Assembly (NCBI GenBank): GCA_016703545.1
Contig: JADJBX010000006.1
Location: forward strand, 1 to 64,000
Direction: 5' to 3'
DNA: 64,000 bases
Source: Candidatus Amarobacillus elongatus
Lineage (GTDB): Bacteria; Chloroflexota; Dehalococcoidia; Tepidiformales; Tepidiformaceae
How positions within the stretch are numbered: the first letter of the stretch is position 1; each line of letters starts with the position of its first letter. The position numbers and the translations under genes are program-made. Positions 61,444 through 64,000 of this stretch are shown here, in pieces. The notes under the pieces are model-generated. The model was not told the DNA's origin. It saw nothing but the letters and a program-made list of their open reading frames with translations, and made no database searches.

Positions 61444-62085
61444 CTACCTGACGAAGCGCCGCATTGCCGCGACGAACGCACCCGCCGCGAGCGCGAACGC
61501 CCCCGCGATGGCGACGGTCCCGTTGCCACCGAGCGGCGTGCTCGAACCCGTGCCCGCGGTCGGCGGCTTGGGCGAAGCCGACGGCGTCGCAAGCGACTGG
61601 TCGGGCTCGGCGAGGACGGCGCAGGCGATGCGATCGCTGCCCGCCGCATCCGTCGCGTAGATCACGAGCGAGGCCCCATCGGCATCGACGATGCTGCCAG
61701 CGCCCGAGAGCTTGAAGGCGGTGGTCGTCGCGAGGTAGTACCCCTGCTCGACCGTGGCCGTGCCGATAGCCGGCAGGCTGGCGGTGCTGGCGCCCGCGGC
61801 GGCGAACTTCCCGGCCGGCGTGCACACACCCGCGGCGTTCAGGCTGATCGCGTGCGCGCCCTTCGGGATGAGGGTGGCGTCCGCGATGATCTTCACCGTG
61901 CCATCCGTGGTCTGGTGTAGTTGTACGTTCCCGACGCGGTTCCCGGCCGCATCCATGAACGTGCCCGTGACGGAGGTCACGGCGTTACCGCTGGGGACGG
62001 CGGGGCCGGGTGCCTCGGCGAGGACCGATGTCGCCACCAGGGCGAGGCTTGCCGCGACCGGGGCGGCGATGGGTAGCAGTCGCAT
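61444..62085 (-). CDS. Superoxide-dismutase-like paralogue lacking metal ligands
   Basis: 213 residues from ATG 62085. The first 78 residues match sodC almost exactly (APVAASLALVATSV, VTSVTGTFMDAAGNRVGNVQ), but HGIHVHG is HAISLNA, the zinc loop is deleted, and the last copper histidine is Tyr143 (LVIYATDAAG). The two cysteines (88, 155) remain. It keeps the same signal peptide, Thr/Pro linker, PPTAGTG and membrane tail. So it should not bind copper or zinc as a dismutase; a structural or binding role is likely. It arose by tandem duplication. Confidence 0.85.
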   Translation of the reverse strand: MRLLPIAAPVAASLALVATSVLAEAPGPAVPSGNAVTSVTGTFMDAAGNRVGNVQLHQTTDGTVKIIADATLIPKGAHAISLNAAGVCTPAGKFAAAGASTASLPAIGTATVEQGYYLATTTAFKLSGAGSIVDADGASLVIYATDAAGSDRIACAVLAEPDQSLATPSASPKPPTAGTGSSTPLGGNGTVAIAGAFALAAGAFVAAMRRFVR

Positions 62086-62134
62086 GTATGCCTTCCGTTT
62101 CTGAGTTGTCTGTCGAGTTAACAACTCGAAAAGG

Positions 62135-62162
62135 ATTATGACGGTGGGTATTTACCGCGCAA
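62135..62162 (-). promoter_or_regulatory. Promoter of the SOD paralogue
   Basis: TTGCGC (62157-62162) and CATAAT (62135-62140) on the minus strand, 16-base spacer as for sodC. A CGAGTT/AACTCG inverted repeat (62114-62128) lies just downstream and may be an operator or leader stem. Confidence 0.6.
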
Positions 62163-62272
62163 TACGGAAAAGGCCCCGCGATCCCCGCCGCTCGCACGCA
62201 AATTCCCACGCATACCGCTCCACGGAATCCCCGCTGCAATGGTCACCGGGACTCGCTCCCGGGGCTGAATTG

Positions 62273-62335
62273 GCAACCGGTACCGGGATCGGTGACCTGG
62301 AAACTGTTACCGGGAACTGTCACTGGGAACTGTCG
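62273..62335 (+). repeat. Interspersed repeat, copy 10
   Basis: GCAACCGGTACCGGGATCGG, then ACCTGGAAACTGTTACCGGG and AACTGTCACTGGGAACTGTC, in the divergent gap before the membrane-protein gene. Confidence 0.6.
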
Positions 62336-62380
62336 ACTAAATAGCGTAAAACGCGCACATCCGGTCACGGAGGTCCCCCC

Positions 62381-63598
62381 ATGTCCGTGCAAGCGATGCC
62401 CGGCACGAATCCCCATCCGCTGCGCGCCGAAGTGCGCGCCCTCCTCCAGGCGGCGATGGCCGTCTTCACCTTCACCGTCGTCATCGGCATCCTCAACGGC
62501 ACCGACCTGGTCGATTTCGACCGCAAGCGCATCCTCGCGCACGTCCACGGCGGCACACTCGGCTGGATCACGATGTCCGTGTTCGCCGCCTCGCTCTGGC
62601 TCTTCGGCCAGGGCGAACTCACCCCCGGCATGCGCCGCGCCGCCCGCGGCCTGACGGTGTTCGCGATCGGGGCGCTGCCCGTGTTCGCGTTCACGTTCGC
62701 CTTCACCTATGGCGAAGCCCGGCCCATCATCGGCAGCTTCGCGCTGGCCGCCATCATTGGCTTCTTCGCGTGGGTCACCATCCGCGCTCGCGGCATGACG
62801 CTCTCGGTCGTGCATATCGGCTTTCTCGCGGCGGTCGCGACGTCGGTGGCCGGCGGCGTCCTCGGCGTGCTGCTCGCGACGAAGATCGCGACGGGCCGCG
62901 AGGTCCTCCCCGATGGCGGCGCCGATGCCCACCCCGCGACCATGGTCGTCGGCTTCCTCATCCCCGTGGGCATGGCGCTCGCCGAGTGGTGCTTCCACTG
63001 GGAGAAGCTGAAGCCGGCGGGCCGCGGCGGCTTCCTTCAGATCGCCCTCCCGTTCCTCGGCGGCATGCTCCTGATGGTGTCGCTCCTGCTCGATGCCACC
63101 GCGATTGCGCCACTCGCGGCGTGGCCGTCGTTCCGCGCGGTGAACTGGGCGGTGCCGTCGATGGCGCGCTACGCCGCCGCCGCCTCCATCGGCATCCTTT
63201 TCAACATCCTCCTCCTGAATTACCTCGCCGGGCGGTACGCGGGCGACTTCGACAACGTCCCCACCGGCAACCTGCTCGCGCTCGACCACACGATGTTCAT
63301 CGGCGTGCTCACGAACGCGATCTTCGGGCTGCTGTTCGCCGCCGTGCCGGCACGGTTGCGCGAACGGACGCCGCTCGCGGGGCAGGCCATCTTCTTCGGC
63401 ATGAACGTCGGCCTGCTCGGCTTCGTCGCCGGGTTGCTGTTCGAAGTGACGCTGCTGAAGCGGATCTTCACGCCGATCATGGGCGTCGCCATCCTCGCGT
63501 CGCTCGCGCTGCACACCTACTGGCTCTGGGAAGCTCGCCGCGCGACCGAGGGGATCGGCACGGTGCCGTCGCCGTCGCCGCTCGCCGCCACGGACTGA
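62381..63598 (+). CDS. Polytopic membrane protein, heme-copper-oxidase-like in style
   Basis: 405 residues from ATG 62381 (GGAGG upstream). About 11-12 hydrophobic segments. Histidines in membrane context (ILAHVHGGTLGW, LDHTMFIG, LALHTYW) recall cytochrome-oxidase subunit I-like or NorB-like proteins, but the set is incomplete and no partner subunit lies nearby. May bind heme or serve another role. I cannot name its substrate. Confidence 0.6.
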   Translation: MSVQAMPGTNPHPLRAEVRALLQAAMAVFTFTVVIGILNGTDLVDFDRKRILAHVHGGTLGWITMSVFAASLWLFGQGELTPGMRRAARGLTVFAIGALPVFAFTFAFTYGEARPIIGSFALAAIIGFFAWVTIRARGMTLSVVHIGFLAAVATSVAGGVLGVLLATKIATGREVLPDGGADAHPATMVVGFLIPVGMALAEWCFHWEKLKPAGRGGFLQIALPFLGGMLLMVSLLLDATAIAPLAAWPSFRAVNWAVPSMARYAAAASIGILFNILLLNYLAGRYAGDFDNVPTGNLLALDHTMFIGVLTNAIFGLLFAAVPARLRERTPLAGQAIFFGMNVGLLGFVAGLLFEVTLLKRIFTPIMGVAILASLALHTYWLWEARRATEGIGTVPSPSPLAATD

Positions 63599-63661
63599 GC
63601 CGCGGGGTAGTGTGGACGGCGGCGCGTCCCGCCGCCGTCCCGCCTCGGCTACGATACGGCG

Positions 63662-64000
63662 ATGCCAGAGATCCCCGAGCTTGAGGCCATTCGCGGCTTC
63701 TTCAACGAGCACCTCGCCGGCCGGCGCATCGAAACGGCCGACACGCGTATCCCGCCGGTGTTCCGCACCCCCGCCAGGGAGCTGCGCGAAACCCTCCCCG
63801 GCGACGTCTTCGGCGAGGTCCTTCGCCACGGCAAGTTCCTCCTGTTCCCCCTCGCCAGCGGGCGCGTGCTCGCCATCAACCCCATGCTCACGGGCCGCTT
63901 CCAGTTCGTGGATCCGAAGACGCGGGTCGCGGCGAAAACCTGCCTCATCCTCGCCATCGAGGGCGGCCGCCACTTCCGCTACGCCGACGAGAAGCTCATG
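63662..64000 (+). CDS. Fpg/Nei-family DNA glycosylase (partial, runs off the window)
   Basis: First 113 residues. Starts with MPEIPELEAIRGFFNEHL, the Fpg/Nei start in which Pro2 is the catalytic amine and Glu3 assists; then VLRHGKFLLFPL with the beta-hairpin lysine and INPMLTGRFQF in the place of the usual H-L-G/MTG-R motif. Cuts out oxidised bases. The C-terminal helix-two-turn-helix and zinc finger lie past the end. Confidence 0.85.
   Translation, partial: MPEIPELEAIRGFFNEHLAGRRIETADTRIPPVFRTPARELRETLPGDVFGEVLRHGKFLLFPLASGRVLAINPMLTGRFQFVDPKTRVAAKTCLILAIEGGRHFRYADEKLM

Overview
The window is GC-rich bacterial chromosome, about 66-70% G+C by eye. It carries no phage or conjugation genes, no rRNA and no CRISPR array. 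A Chloroflexota origin, perhaps Dehalococcoidia-like, is the best guess but is inference. It rests on a LexA operator of the GAAC-N4-GTTC type beside lexA, two F420-type oxidoreductase families (PPOX and LLM), a SipW/TasA-type secretion pair, a single-chain acyl-CoA carboxylase, and a HerA-NurA operon. Core genes are pyrG, prs, lexA, a divergent dnaA, ilvB-ilvN, rnhA, rnhB-yraN, a tRNA-Val and the start of an fpg-type glycosylase.

Layout. 0-5.5 kb: a frameshifted alkylsulfatase-like hydrolase, a TetR regulator and the fused carboxylase. 5.5-8.6 kb: a long structured leader, a TasA/camelysin-like secreted protein and its SipW-type signal peptidase, which ends in a long Thr/Pro/Ala tail. 8.6-16 kb: a P-loop kinase, a PPOX protein, a DinB-like protein, pyrG, then a minus-strand lexA-ABC ATPase-phosphotransferase run. 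16-24 kb: a beta-helix secreted protein, a frameshifted SH3b protein, a Gfo/Idh oxidoreductase, a methyltransferase and otsA. 24-31.6 kb: an MFS carrier, two hydrolase-like genes, and a three-gene cyclic-di-GMP cluster (PAS-GGDEF, HDOD, membrane-bound degenerate GGDEF). 31.7-41.4 kb: a DUF2332 protein, a HAD phosphatase, dnaA, a frameshifted SulP transporter, an SDR, prs and a heavily frameshifted IPT-repeat surface protein. 41.7-47 kb: an ECF41 sigma factor divergent from an SDR, small unknowns (one with a ParB-type N-terminal motif), an LLM oxidoreductase and an SMR guanidinium-type exporter. 47-54.3 kb: a nucleic-acid repair block with a zinc-ribbon RNase HI divergent from nurA-HAS-like-herA, then rnhB-yraN. 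54.3-58 kb: an enoyl-CoA hydratase, a DUF1801 protein, a methyltransferase and a Fic toxin-antitoxin pair. 58-64 kb: ilvBN, a Cu/Zn superoxide dismutase with a ligand-less tandem paralogue, a polytopic membrane protein and the glycosylase.

Three themes cut across these regions. First, a family of short degenerate repeats sits between genes, often directly against stop codons. Its modules are purine-rich GAGAAAGG tracts, GGGAACC runs, AGTGCTG runs and CTCGAGG runs. Second, four non-essential genes are broken by frame changes, at least four of which are explained by a single-base indel in or beside C/G runs; all housekeeping genes are intact. This looks more like sequencing error than decay, but the sequence alone cannot settle it. 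Third, several proteins keep a family fold but have altered active-site motifs: the SOD paralogue, a class A beta-lactamase-like protein, a GGDEF protein and RNase HII.

The strongest candidates for something undescribed are the NurA/HAS-like/HerA operon facing RNase HI, the SOD pair with a shared PPTAG-type C-terminal signal, the orphan ParB-tail protein and the intergenic repeat family.
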